From assembly GCF_018860525.1 (NCBI RefSeq), contig NZ_JAHKPM010000004.1:1-64000 (forward strand): a stretch of DNA of 64,000 bases, read 5' to 3'. Position numbers and translations under genes: made by a program. This DNA is from Vibrio hepatarius. Its GTDB lineage: Bacteria; Pseudomonadota; Gammaproteobacteria; Enterobacterales; Vibrionaceae. The notes beneath the pieces were generated by a model. That model saw nothing but the letters and a program-made list of their open reading frames with translations. It did no database searches and was not told where the DNA came from. Positions 37,869 to 47,310 of this stretch are shown here, in pieces. Within the stretch, counting starts at the first letter, position 1. Each line of letters opens with the position of its first letter.

Positions 37869-38867
37869 ATGCTTTCAGTTTTCTCCTTTAAACGAACCCT
37901 AGTCGTTACACTTTTTCTAATCTCAATGTGGTCGGATCGAGTCTTTGCATTTGAGAATCCCATCAAACTCTGCGCCTTATATCCACATCTTAAAGACTCC
38001 TATTGGCTATCAGTTAATTATGGCATGGTAAACGAAGCCACTAAACTTGGAGTCGAACTAAAAGTTTTCGAAGCAGGTGGCTACCCTAACAAACAAAAGC
38101 AGAAAAAGCAGTTCGAAAGTTGTCGTCTTTGGAATTCTGATGCAATTATTTTAGGTACCGTAAGTCCCAACCTTTACAAAAACAATATAAATCAGTTTAT
38201 TGGAAAAATACCAATATTTTCAATTGTCAATGCACTAACACTAGAAGAAAATAGTCAGCAATTAAAAGGCCAAGTGGGAGTCGATTGGCTACTAATGGGA
38301 CGCTATGTTGGCCAATATCTTAAAAATAAACATCCTCCGGGTTCAGGGAAAACCAATATCGCATTGTTACTTGGCCCTGAATCTAGTGGTGGTACCATGC
38401 CAGTGATGAAAGGACTGCTGAGTGAAATTCAGAACAGTGATGTTCAAATAGTCGAATCTTACTGGGCAGACAATGACAAAGAGTTACAACGTAACCTAGT
38501 TCAAAAGCTCATAGAGAGGAATGATATTGATTATATCGTGGGTAGCGCTGTTGCCATCGAGGCTGCGATAAGTGAGCTGCGTACCGCCAATAAAGCTGAT
38601 GATGTTGGATTGATTGCTACTTATTTAAGTCATGGAGTCTACCGCGGGTTGCTGCGTGAACGGGTAGAATTTGCGCCTACCGATAAAATGGTACAACAGG
38701 GACGAATGTCTATTCAGCAAGCTGTACGCTATTTAAGGGGTCAACCATATCAAGCAAAACAAACCCCTGCCATAGAAGGACTCACACCCGAGCATTTAGA
38801 CCCAGTAGTGATATCAGAATCTTTGTCTCCCTCTGAGTATCGTCCAACTTTTTACATCAGCGAATAG
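37869..38867 (+). CDS. torT: TorT-like periplasmic TMAO-sensing protein
   Basis: The gene encodes a periplasmic-binding protein of the type I (ribose-binding) fold: the mature region has KLCALYPHLKDSYWLSVNYGMVNEATKLGVELKVFEAGGYPN and NIALLLGPESSGGTMPVMKGLL, characteristic of TorT. The frame is open from 37806; I prefer the ATG at 37869 because MLSVFSFKRTLVVTLFLISMW then SDRVFA is a regular signal peptide. No start has a good ribosome-binding site, so this is uncertain. TorT presents TMAO to the TorS sensor. mgsA begins 10 bases after its stop. Confidence 0.8.
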   Translation: MLSVFSFKRTLVVTLFLISMWSDRVFAFENPIKLCALYPHLKDSYWLSVNYGMVNEATKLGVELKVFEAGGYPNKQKQKKQFESCRLWNSDAIILGTVSPNLYKNNINQFIGKIPIFSIVNALTLEENSQQLKGQVGVDWLLMGRYVGQYLKNKHPPGSGKTNIALLLGPESSGGTMPVMKGLLSEIQNSDVQIVESYWADNDKELQRNLVQKLIERNDIDYIVGSAVAIEAAISELRTANKADDVGLIATYLSHGVYRGLLRERVEFAPTDKMVQQGRMSIQQAVRYLRGQPYQAKQTPAIEGLTPEHLDPVVISESLSPSEYRPTFYISE

Positions 38868-38876
38868 GAATATATC

Positions 38877-39332
38877 ATGAAAAAAACCACGCGCATCATG
38901 CCTAAGCACAAACACATAGCCCTAGTCGCTCATGATAATTATAAGCCTGAGCTACTTCGCTGGGTCAATGAATATAAAGAAAAACTTAAGCGCCATGCCC
39001 TGTACGCTACTGGTACTACCGGAGCGATGCTTAGCAAAGCAACAGGATTAACAATTAAAAGTATGATTTCTGGGCCTATGGGGGGCGATCAACAACTAGG
39101 TGCGTTGATCTCTGAAGGTAAAATTGACCTGCTTATATTTTTTTGGGACCCTCTAAATTCTGTCCCCCATGATCCAGATGTAAAAGCATTACTGCGAATT
39201 GCAAGTGTTTGGAACATACCCGTCGCAGCCAATCGCGCCACTGCAAATTTTCTTATTGCATCGGATCTGATAGAGTCTGAGGTTTGCATTGAAATACCGG
39301 ACTATCAAGCTTACCTTTCTGAACGTACATAG
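38877..39332 (+). CDS. mgsA: Methylglyoxal synthase
   Basis: This 151-residue enzyme converts dihydroxyacetone phosphate to methylglyoxal, a bypass of lower glycolysis under phosphate limitation. It shows [26 protein letters not shown], the phosphate-binding [14 protein letters not shown] with catalytic Asp, and [22 protein letters not shown], all diagnostic. Start at 38877 has AGGA upstream. It appears to share a transcript with torT, which is not a usual partner; yqhD, which can remove methylglyoxal, lies about 4 kb upstream. Confidence 0.93.
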   Translation: MKKTTRIMPKHKHIALVAHDNYKPELLRWVNEYKEKLKRHALYATGTTGAMLSKATGLTIKSMISGPMGGDQQLGALISEGKIDLLIFFWDPLNSVPHDPDVKALLRIASVWNIPVAANRATANFLIASDLIESEVCIEIPDYQAYLSERT

Positions 39333-39359
39333 ACACGTAAAGTCACTTTTATCGATAAC

Positions 39360-39863
39360 TTATAGGGACTCAATGTAGATATCCGCATATCTTTCAATGT
39401 CTAATGATGAGTGATTAAGCAGAGTTGAAAGAAAAGGCTCATGGTTAGAATAAGCTGTAACAATGTCGGAAACAAGTAGAGAACTACCATGTTTGGTCAC
39501 AACAGCAGCTGCTGCTGGTTCACCGTGAAGAAAACCGACATAAAGATCACAAGGCGGAGAAAAGATTATCTGACTTAAGAACTCGACCACTAAAGCCTGA
39601 TCTGTTGAACTGTTCCAGCGCTGTGATTGTAGCAATGAAAACATAACGGTCAAGCGGTGAAAATCCACTTTAAATATTTCATCTTCCGCATATTCTGACT
39701 TAGTTTGTGGTAATGCTTTTAGTTGATAGCTAGAACGAGCATTGGCATCAGATAAAAACAAATCTCTCCCCAACAAACTTTCTTTAGTTGGAAAGTCAAC
39801 ATCAACATGCTGGTTGAACCATTGATTTTTGATATTAGTTAGCTCATTTAATATGCGATTCAT
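39360..39863 (-). CDS. Hypothetical protein, weakly GNAT-like
   Basis: I do not recognise this 167-residue protein. It is soluble and has no signal peptide. The second half (CDLYVGFLHGEPAAAAVVTKHGSSLLVSDIVTAYSN) resembles the central strands of GNAT acetyltransferases, but the canonical acetyl-CoA loop (Q/R-x-x-G-x-G/A) is absent. It may be a degenerate or distant member of that fold. It converges with mgsA, 27 bases separating the stops, and is read away from creA. It is probably a real gene given its protein-like composition and length. Confidence 0.55.
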   Translation of the reverse strand: MNRILNELTNIKNQWFNQHVDVDFPTKESLLGRDLFLSDANARSSYQLKALPQTKSEYAEDEIFKVDFHRLTVMFSLLQSQRWNSSTDQALVVEFLSQIIFSPPCDLYVGFLHGEPAAAAVVTKHGSSLLVSDIVTAYSNHEPFLSTLLNHSSLDIERYADIYIESL

Positions 39864-40026
39864 ATGTTAGCTGAATAAGATTGAAGGAGAGACATGAAAG
39901 GAAGCTTAGCGACAAGAGCATGACGTCACAAGTGTTTTTAATTACATATAAAGCTTCAAGCTGGCATATTCTTTATCAAACTGTTCTAATCGACAGAATC
40001 AAGAAAATACTTTGAGCAGATAAATC

Positions 40027-40497
40027 ATGTTAAGAAAAGTGGCAACAATAACCATGCTTTCACTCGGTCTTACAGCGTGTGATAACAATGAAGTGGGCGA
40101 TGTTAGCCTAGGGTTATTTACCTTAAAGGACATCAAAATAGAAAACCTAAAAGATGATATTGTGACTGGCGTAACCTGCCACATTGCTTCTGTAGAAGCC
40201 GATTTCAGTTTGGCCGATCCTAGTGATAGTTCAATTTCATGTCGACAAACTGGTGATATTACTGCAGATATGATCGCTAAAATTGATAAAAGTAAATCCG
40301 GTGAAGTGGTATTTAGGAAATCTAAAAGTATTTTCTTTAAGTCAATGAAAGTTAGGCGTATTTACGACTCAGAAAATCAAACGTTACTCTATTTGTCTTA
40401 TACCACTAAAGAAACTGAAGGCAGTTTCAAACACAGTTTATCTACCGTCCCTCTTTGGGAAACAAAAGCATATTCAGTTTCTGCAGAGCCAAAATGA
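40027..40497 (+). CDS. creA: CreA family protein
   Basis: This 156-residue protein has a short signal with a lipoprotein-like end (LSLGLTAC) and the CreA family core: VGDVSLGLFTLKDIKIENLKDDIVTGVTCHIASVEA, SDSSISCRQTGDI and KSIFFKSMKVRRIYD. CreA is a conserved periplasmic protein of unknown function. The invariant Cys pair of the mature protein is present. A hairpin terminator follows at 40503. The neighbouring creBCD genes of enterobacteria are absent. Confidence 0.88.
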   Translation: MLRKVATITMLSLGLTACDNNEVGDVSLGLFTLKDIKIENLKDDIVTGVTCHIASVEADFSLADPSDSSISCRQTGDITADMIAKIDKSKSGEVVFRKSKSIFFKSMKVRRIYDSENQTLLYLSYTTKETEGSFKHSLSTVPLWETKAYSVSAEPK

Positions 40498-40502
40498 ACA
40501 TA

Positions 40503-40532
40503 AGGGCCAAATATTTAAACTTGGCCCAGTTT
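40503..40532 (+). terminator. Hairpin after creA
   Basis: Stem GGGCCAA / TTGGCCC with a 10-base loop six bases after the stop; the T-run is poor, so efficiency is uncertain. Confidence 0.5.
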
Positions 40533-40605
40533 GATGTAAATAAAATAAAAGCAATCCTATTAGAATGTGATATGATGCGCCAAAATTTCCAACCCTGTTC
40601 AAAAG

Positions 40606-41910
40606 ATGAAATTTCCTGGACAACGTAAATCTAAGCATTACTTCCCTACTCACGCTCGAGATCCACTTGTCAACCAAATGAAGCAAACACCTAAGCTTTT
40701 TCGTCCGATTATAGTGGGTGTTGGTCAGACAATCGTTGATATTGAAGCTCGTGTAGATGACGATTTTCTCGCCAAATATGATCTAAGCAAAGGACACTCT
40801 TTGGTTGTTGAAGAGAGCAAAGCGGATGAATTGTATGAAGAATTGATCAATCGAGAATTGATTACACACCAATATCCAGGTGATACAATAGGTAATACAT
40901 TACACAATTACTCAGTGCTTGCTGATAGTAAATCTATTTTATTAGGCGTAATGTCCAAAAATATCGAAGTAGGCTCATTTGCATACCGCTATTTATGTAG
41001 AACTTCATCCCGTATGAATCTTAACCATCTACAAATGGTTGAAGGTTCTATTGGTCGCTGTTATACACTTATCTCTAAAGATGGCGAACGTACCTTTGCG
41101 ATAAATGAAGGACATATGAATAAGCTTCGTCCGGATAGTATCCCTGAGGAAGTATTTGATAAAGCCTCTGCCTTAATCGTTTCTTCTTATTTGATGAGAG
41201 GAAAACCCGAAGACCCGATGCCAAAAGCGGTAGCTAGGGCGATTGAAATTGCAAAGACCAAAAATGTACCTGTCGTATTAACTTTAGGAACAAAATGGGT
41301 CATTGAGAGTAATGCCGATTGGTGGCAAAACTACATCAAAGAAAATATTTCAATAGTCGCTATGAATGAAGAGGAAGGGGAAGCACTTACCGGTGAAAAA
41401 GATCCTCTCCTTGCGGCCGATAAAGCATTGGAATGGGTTGATCTTGTGTTATGTACCGCGGGGCCAGTCGGTCTATATATGGCAAGTTACACCGAAGAAT
41501 CTGTAAAACGTACAACGGAACTCCCACTTCTACCGGGTAACATAGCCGAATTTAATAAATATGAGTTTAGTCGTGCTATGCGTAAAGGAGATTGCAAAAC
41601 ACCACTAAAAGTATATTCACATATCGGGCCTTATTTAGGTGGTCCATTAGAAATAAAAAATACTAATGGCGCAGGGGATGCAGCACTTTCGGCACTCTTA
41701 CATGACATGGCTGCCAACAGTCACCACCAAATGAATGTCCCAAATTCTTCTAAACATGATTACCCATACTTAACTTACTCTTCTCTTTCACAGATTTGTA
41801 AGTATGCGAATCGCGTTAGTTATGAGGTATTAACACAGCACTCTCCTAGGCTTTCAAGAGCGCTACCTGAACGGGAAGATAGCTTAGAAGAAACATACTG
41901 GGATCGATAA
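40606..41910 (+). CDS. gsk: Inosine-guanosine kinase
   Basis: This 434-residue PfkB-family kinase phosphorylates inosine and guanosine in purine salvage. It begins MKFPGQRKSKHYFPTHARDP, as E. coli Gsk does, and has the PfkB signature region IKNTNGAGDAALSALLHDMA with the catalytic Asp. Length equals the E. coli enzyme. It is a single gene 108 bases after creA. Confidence 0.95.
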   Translation: MKFPGQRKSKHYFPTHARDPLVNQMKQTPKLFRPIIVGVGQTIVDIEARVDDDFLAKYDLSKGHSLVVEESKADELYEELINRELITHQYPGDTIGNTLHNYSVLADSKSILLGVMSKNIEVGSFAYRYLCRTSSRMNLNHLQMVEGSIGRCYTLISKDGERTFAINEGHMNKLRPDSIPEEVFDKASALIVSSYLMRGKPEDPMPKAVARAIEIAKTKNVPVVLTLGTKWVIESNADWWQNYIKENISIVAMNEEEGEALTGEKDPLLAADKALEWVDLVLCTAGPVGLYMASYTEESVKRTTELPLLPGNIAEFNKYEFSRAMRKGDCKTPLKVYSHIGPYLGGPLEIKNTNGAGDAALSALLHDMAANSHHQMNVPNSSKHDYPYLTYSSLSQICKYANRVSYEVLTQHSPRLSRALPEREDSLEETYWDR

Positions 41911-42152
41911 AAACCTATCGATTATAGAGAGTTGTTATTATGTGCAGCTCTCTATGGCAAATTTTAATTTACATCTCTACGATTCAGATAATCAGTCAAC
42001 TTCCACCTCATTAAATCTTTTATATCAATAGTTTATATATATTAATGTCGCAATACATTGCTAAAGCTCGCACAATTGATATATCTATAATTAACAACTA
42101 TTCTTCATAGAGTGGTTTATTATTCGCTCGGTCCATTAACTTAGGTAGTCAC

Positions 42153-43916
42153 ATGAATATTAAGAATAAGCTATATTCATTAGGTGCAGTCGCTGTTTTA
42201 GGGGTTGCATCGTTGCTGTTAGCAACTTCCCATTTTGCTCAAACCTCTGATCAACTCAATCAAGCAACTTTATTAGTAGCAAAACTTGAAATTCGTCTGC
42301 TCAATTTGAGACGTAATGAAAAAGATTTTTTGTTACGTAGTGATATGAAGTATTTAGATAAATTTGATAAAAACATGGGTATTTTCCTTGATTTAGAGTC
42401 AGAGCTTTCCTCGGTATTAAAGTCAAATAATCTACCTTCAAGTGCTCCAGTTAGGGATGATATCTTAAAATATCAAACTGGTTTTACCAACTTGGTGAAT
42501 GCATATGACTCTATGGGTTTGAAACCTGATCAAAAACTTAAAGGAATTTATAACGGTGCCCTTTCTTCGATTAAACCATCCTTATCAAGCGATCAACTAG
42601 TCAGTTTACTTGAGTTTGACGCTGGTGTAGCGGGCGGAGATATTAAAGAAAATCTTTTACCTTATAATTCTAGTCAGATACTTACAGCAGCAAAAGACTT
42701 GGTAGCACAAAAACGTGTTATTGGCCTTAAGTATAATGAAGGTTTATTAGGTGAGGTCCGAGGCTTATCACATAGTGTTGAAAAACAATTTAAGATATTC
42801 GTTTCTGCTTTAGCAGAACAAAGTGAGTCAACTCGAGAAAGTCTAATTGCCATTAAACAAAGCGTTAGTATCGCTGTGATGATATTTATCCTTGGGTTTA
42901 TATTCCAAATATCTCGATCTATTAATCAACAAGTAGCGGCGCTGCTCAGTATTATTCAAGAAATTGCTCAATCTAATAACGTCACCTTACGCTCTCAACT
43001 TGAAGGTAACAATGAGTTAGTTTCAATCGGTACTTACTTTAATCGTCTACTTGATAAGCTTGAAGCACTTATTTCTGGCACACAGGCGAAGTCATCTGAA
43101 TTATCACAAAGCACACAAAGCATGCATAACGAATTGCAGAATGTAATTACGCAGTTTCATGTCCAAGCGGACCACACATCTACTATGACTACATCTGTAC
43201 AAGAGATGGTATCAACCATTAATGAAATATCAGAAAGTACAGCTGTCGCTGTTGAAGGCGTTCATCAAGCTTCCCTAAATGCGAAGAATGGGCGCTCTGT
43301 GGTTGAAGAAACCGTAAGGAATATCGGCGAGTTATCGCAAATTTTATCCGATAGCCAGGGCTCTATCAGTTCTCTAAACAATCATGTTGATAAAATTGGA
43401 GATGCTGTCAATATAATTCAAGGTATTGCAGAGCAAACTAACCTCCTAGCTTTGAATGCTGCGATTGAAGCTGCCCGTGCTGGAGAACAAGGCAGAGGAT
43501 TTGCTGTTGTAGCTGACGAAGTACGCGCATTAGCTAGTCGGACACACCAGTCCACTGAGGAAATTACCAAGGTTGTGACAGATATCCAGACTCAAATGGC
43601 TACCGTCGTTACCAATATTGACCAATGTAATGAACAAGGGCAACAAACATTAACTGCATCAGAAACACTAGATGACAGCCTTGGCCAAATAATTACTGAT
43701 ATGACTAATATTCAAGCAAACTCGGAACGGATTGCTTCTGCGATTGAAGAGCAAGGAAGCGTTATGAATCAGGTCAGTGACTCTATCACGGAATTAAATA
43801 CCATATCAGAAGGTAATATGCACTCGGCGCAAAACTGCCTTGGAGAAGTTGATAAGCTTTCTCTCCAAGCCGGCGACATGGACCAAGCAGTTGCAGAGTT
43901 CCATACATCAAAATAA
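42153..43916 (+). CDS. Methyl-accepting chemotaxis protein
   Basis: This 587-residue chemoreceptor has a membrane segment at the N-terminus (about 10-28), a helical periplasmic sensor with the [15 protein letters not shown] segment typical of HBM-type bimodular ligand domains (about 30-235), a second membrane segment (about 238-256), a HAMP domain and a signalling domain with the hairpin tip [35 protein letters not shown]. It ends without a CheR-binding pentapeptide. The ligand cannot be read from the sequence. Monocistronic, with a strong terminator at 43940. Confidence 0.92.
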   Translation: MNIKNKLYSLGAVAVLGVASLLLATSHFAQTSDQLNQATLLVAKLEIRLLNLRRNEKDFLLRSDMKYLDKFDKNMGIFLDLESELSSVLKSNNLPSSAPVRDDILKYQTGFTNLVNAYDSMGLKPDQKLKGIYNGALSSIKPSLSSDQLVSLLEFDAGVAGGDIKENLLPYNSSQILTAAKDLVAQKRVIGLKYNEGLLGEVRGLSHSVEKQFKIFVSALAEQSESTRESLIAIKQSVSIAVMIFILGFIFQISRSINQQVAALLSIIQEIAQSNNVTLRSQLEGNNELVSIGTYFNRLLDKLEALISGTQAKSSELSQSTQSMHNELQNVITQFHVQADHTSTMTTSVQEMVSTINEISESTAVAVEGVHQASLNAKNGRSVVEETVRNIGELSQILSDSQGSISSLNNHVDKIGDAVNIIQGIAEQTNLLALNAAIEAARAGEQGRGFAVVADEVRALASRTHQSTEEITKVVTDIQTQMATVVTNIDQCNEQGQQTLTASETLDDSLGQIITDMTNIQANSERIASAIEEQGSVMNQVSDSITELNTISEGNMHSAQNCLGEVDKLSLQAGDMDQAVAEFHTSK

Positions 43917-43939
43917 TTTAAGTTACATATTACCTATCT

Positions 43940-43972
43940 AAAAGCGCTTCAATTGTTTTGAAGCGCTTTTAG
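43940..43972 (+). terminator. Bidirectional terminator after the chemoreceptor gene
   Basis: Perfect 13-base stem AAAAGCGCTTCAA / TTGAAGCGCTTTT. It lies between convergent genes and has T-rich flanks on both strands. Confidence 0.85.
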
Positions 43973-43985
43973 TTTTAGTCAATGT

Positions 43986-44552
43986 TTAACTGAGTGGAAT
44001 ACAATTTGCCCTACTCTCATGTCGTATTGTACTTTTGAACAAGCCAGCAGCGGATTCCCATGTGTAGACGGCTTCAGGGATTTGAGTCCCGCAAGGTGAC
44101 GTCCAAATCCTTTCTTGCACAAGCTGTCCTCCTAGATTTTCACAAAACCTGACAGCCCTATTATTGTTTTTAATGACATGTAGATAAATGCCATTATTGG
44201 GGAAATACTTCATAACCCATTGTGATAGCTGAGAAATCAATTTTATACCTAACCCTCTTTTGAGATAATTAGGATCAACATGTAGAGCATCAATAAAGGT
44301 TCCCTTTTCAAAATCATGATTACCAAACGCACAAATAAACCCACATAATAAACCGCCTTCTTCAAGCATTAAAACATGTTGGTTAAAGGGGGGATTGATT
44401 AGGCGTGTTTGCCAAAGAACGCGCCTTTCTGCCATAATGTCGAGATCAATGTATTGCGGTGATAAAAAATCTTGATATAACATTTTCCAACTGTGTGTGT
44501 GCAGTGAGGCAATGCGTTCATAATCTTTATATCCTGCTAATTTAAAATCCAT
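43986..44552 (-). CDS. GNAT family N-acetyltransferase
   Basis: This 188-residue protein starts FKLAGYKDYERIASLHTHSWKMLYQDFL, an N-terminus typical of GNAT enzymes of the small-molecule type, and has the acetyl-CoA site DALHVDPNYLKRGLGIKLISQL followed by YLHVIKNNNRAVRFCENLGGQLVQER. Substrate cannot be inferred. It is a lone gene at the left edge of the accessory stretch. Confidence 0.82.
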   Translation of the reverse strand: MDFKLAGYKDYERIASLHTHSWKMLYQDFLSPQYIDLDIMAERRVLWQTRLINPPFNQHVLMLEEGGLLCGFICAFGNHDFEKGTFIDALHVDPNYLKRGLGIKLISQLSQWVMKYFPNNGIYLHVIKNNNRAVRFCENLGGQLVQERIWTSPCGTQIPEAVYTWESAAGLFKSTIRHESRANCIPLS

Positions 44553-44771
44553 GTATTAAATCCCTGTAACATCCTAGAAAGAATAATCTTCTATATTGAG
44601 CATTTAAGCATTACCACAACTGCTAGGTAAACCGCGCCAGCTGCTAATTTAAGTGGACATTATAGCGTTTAGAACACACAAGTAGGTGATAAATCAGCGT
44701 TAGTACTCGTAAACTGAGCCTAATGTCTTAAATTCAGTTTAACTAATAGTAATTAAGCGTATTTACATTGA

Positions 44772-46100
44772 TTAGCTTGCACTGGATAACTCACTTTTAG
44801 CAATTAATATTCTATTCTTGATAAAGAAATAAACATCATTGATTTTTTCAATTCCAACGATGCTATGCTGTGCTGCAAACTTAGTTATATTATCATAATC
44901 TTTATCCATTTCTCTAATATCAAATTTCTTAATCTTGTTTTTTAAGAATTCACATTCTGCTTTGTTATGAATTGTCACATAATTTGAATAAAAATCTCGA
45001 GTTGCTTTTCTTCCAAGTGTTGTATTAGCTCCACCGTTCATCCCTCTCAAGTAATGTCCGACATTGAGCATAGTACTGTTTTTTGTTCCTGGTGAAAACC
45101 TAAGGCTTTTAAGTATTACTTTAAGAATATTAACATCTTGAGTGACTAAATATGCAATCAATATTTCCAAGTTAAAGTCATTATTAAAATGAGATCTATG
45201 AGTATTAAACTTGGAAACAATATAATCATGGTCTATTTTCCCAAAAACTGATTCACCATGATAATTAAATGTTCCGACATTTTTAGTATGTAAATCATCT
45301 TCTACTAACAAGTATGATAATACAGCAATTGAAAGTAACCCCAATTTTGTAGGATAACCATTCTTACCAATCTGGGTTTTTAATTCACTAAACTGGTTTA
45401 AGCCTTTTGAGCAAATACCAGAAATTTTATTACTATCATCAATCATAATGAGTGACTTAGAAGATCTATCGCCGATAAATTTTTGCCATATTAAGGAGTA
45501 TAAAACTTCTGCTAAAGCGTTTACTTTTTCTTCGCTACCGTCAGTTAAAGATTTTCCAAAATACATTTCATTTGTACTTTTATGTTGGTACATAGTAACC
45601 GTATGTGCTGAGGAGTTTAAGTCTTTAACTTTATTTAAATTATCTTTTAAGATTATAAATTGATTACCAGCTATGCTTACTGGTGGAACTGACTTCCCTT
45701 CAAGAATCTTATTATGATATGGTTTTGTGAATTGTGCATCTCCGGATGTGACTCTAGTATGAGCGGAATTGATAAACGTTCTTAAAGAAGACGAATTCCT
45801 TCCTCCACCATTGAGAATTTTTGCATGTTTAAAGCAATCTTTCTGACTATTATCTTTAATTATTTTATTTAACGTTCCTGGGCTTACTGATGCAGACAAG
45901 TATTCAGATATTAAACGACCAATATAGATTGGCTGTGAGTTATCTACATAACTTTTTAAAATGGTTGCCCTAACCTGTCCCCCGCCACCATGATTTTCAA
46001 AGTGTAACCAATCACTAATTCGTCTTTTATTTGATACGCTACCATTAGAGATATTATACTGATCAATTGCTTGTAAAATTAAATCTTTATTATACAACAT
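44772..46100 (-). CDS. Orphan kinase-like protein of unknown function
   Basis: I do not recognise a named family. The 442-residue protein has no signal peptide or membrane segment. The middle reads like an atypical kinase fold: a candidate ATP-binding Lys183 in MYFGKSL, a helix with Glu198 (VNALAEVLYSLIWQK), then a catalytic-loop-like EDDLHTKNVG (Asp269, His271, Asn274) and a metal-site-like GKIDHDYI (Asp290, Asp292). This D-x-H-x-x-N plus DxD layout occurs in HipA-type and some bacterial effector lipid or protein kinases. The N-terminal 130 residues (HFENHGGGGQVRATILKS, GRNSSSLRTFINSAH) and C-terminal 120 are unlike anything I know. The gene is visibly AT-rich and near an IS element, suggesting transfer. 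Kinase activity is inference. Confidence 0.6.
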   Translation of the reverse strand: MLYNKDLILQAIDQYNISNGSVSNKRRISDWLHFENHGGGGQVRATILKSYVDNSQPIYIGRLISEYLSASVSPGTLNKIIKDNSQKDCFKHAKILNGGGRNSSSLRTFINSAHTRVTSGDAQFTKPYHNKILEGKSVPPVSIAGNQFIILKDNLNKVKDLNSSAHTVTMYQHKSTNEMYFGKSLTDGSEEKVNALAEVLYSLIWQKFIGDRSSKSLIMIDDSNKISGICSKGLNQFSELKTQIGKNGYPTKLGLLSIAVLSYLLVEDDLHTKNVGTFNYHGESVFGKIDHDYIVSKFNTHRSHFNNDFNLEILIAYLVTQDVNILKVILKSLRFSPGTKNSTMLNVGHYLRGMNGGANTTLGRKATRDFYSNYVTIHNKAECEFLKNKIKKFDIREMDKDYDNITKFAAQHSIVGIEKINDVYFFIKNRILIAKSELSSAS

Positions 46101-46223
46101 ACATAAATACCTATAACTAACAAATAAATTTTAATACATTAATATGTTAATTATAGCTTACTTATTTTTAATTTTAATAATAACGATGCTATTTTACTTA
46201 TGACATGAATAGTTTGATATAAA

Positions 46224-46259
46224 CAATAAAAAACGGGAAAAATCTCCCGTTTTTTATTG
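46224..46259. terminator. Bidirectional intrinsic terminator
   Basis: A perfect 15-base inverted repeat, CAATAAAAAACGGGA / TCCCGTTTTTTATTG, with a 6-base loop. It ends the binding-protein gene on the minus strand and so separates it from the kinase-like gene. Confidence 0.9.
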
Positions 46260-46271
46260 TTTTTTAGAAGA

Positions 46272-47045
46272 TCATTGAACAAATTTTTGAATAATTTGAT
46301 CAACTTCACCGCTGGATTTCATCTCAGAAAGAATTTTATGGTATTGAGTTTTGAAGTCATCTTTAAACGGAAAATTACCTCCTTTGGTCGCAATACCAAG
46401 GAAGCCTTGCTCCGAGCTTATGATCGCTCCTTCAACTAGACTCTGACCGTTGTATTTTCCCTCTTTCTGAAGTTTTTTCAATTCCCATTGTATTGACAAA
46501 GCATCATTCATATAGCAATCAACACGCCCAGCAATAAGTTTGAGGAGATTTTTTGGTGTACCTTTCGTTTCCGATAACTTAATTTTTCCAGCTTTAACAG
46601 CAGCCCTAAATTCATCTCCACCGGCTGAAAAACCCGAGTTGTTGCCTATCGTCAAACCCATGTAGTCACCTGGCCAATTTGGTTTTGGTGAACTTAATAC
46701 AGATTTTTGGCAAATCACAACAAGCTTTTCATCCAATATAGACATATCATATTCCATAAATGGGCGCTGCTCAGGTCGCTTATATGGAGGATAAAGTGCG
46801 AAGCTTTTCCCACCTTCTATCTCGAGCAAACCCCGTTTCCAAGGAACTCCTTTGATAGTTATATCGTATTCAGGCATTTTTGAAAAAATACGTTCTAATA
46901 CAACAGTATAAATCCCTGTCATGCGTCCACTTTCTACGTAAGAATAAGGTGGGTAAGAATCATCACCATATATTATTACATTTGTTTTAGAAAAAACTGA
47001 TGTAGACGCGAGAACTGTACAAAGCAAAGCTAGGGTTTTTTTCAT
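46272..47045 (-). CDS. Orphan periplasmic substrate-binding protein (family 3 type)
   Basis: This 257-residue protein has a signal peptide (MKKTLALLCTVLASTSVFS) and a family 3 solute-binding fold: VIIYGDDSYPPYSYVESGRMTGIYTVVLERIF, GVPWKRGLLEIEGGKSFALYPPYKRPEQRP and GRVDCYMNDALSIQWEL. Proteins of this group, without a linked permease, are frequent in vibrios and may feed other transporters or sensors. No permease or ATPase gene is adjacent. The terminator at 46224 follows its stop. Confidence 0.8.
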   Translation of the reverse strand: MKKTLALLCTVLASTSVFSKTNVIIYGDDSYPPYSYVESGRMTGIYTVVLERIFSKMPEYDITIKGVPWKRGLLEIEGGKSFALYPPYKRPEQRPFMEYDMSILDEKLVVICQKSVLSSPKPNWPGDYMGLTIGNNSGFSAGGDEFRAAVKAGKIKLSETKGTPKNLLKLIAGRVDCYMNDALSIQWELKKLQKEGKYNGQSLVEGAIISSEQGFLGIATKGGNFPFKDDFKTQYHKILSEMKSSGEVDQIIQKFVQ

Positions 47046-47310
47046 AGTGACTCCGGCACTGTTCCTTCAGTATTATTAAAATAAGTTACTAACGGTAAGT
47101 AATAGTGCATGGTTAAGTTAAGTCAAGCTGGTCAAAATGTGTCTGATACATAAAAAGTCTGTATAAGATGCATGAAGTCTTTATAAGCATTTGATATTTA
47201 TAGTTTTTCATAATAAAAGAAACTAATGATTAAAAGGGACTCCAAGCCCCCTCTGGCAGGATAGTTGTCACTGTTAATATTTAACCAGTGTGGGCGGTAA
47301 TGAGTGAACC

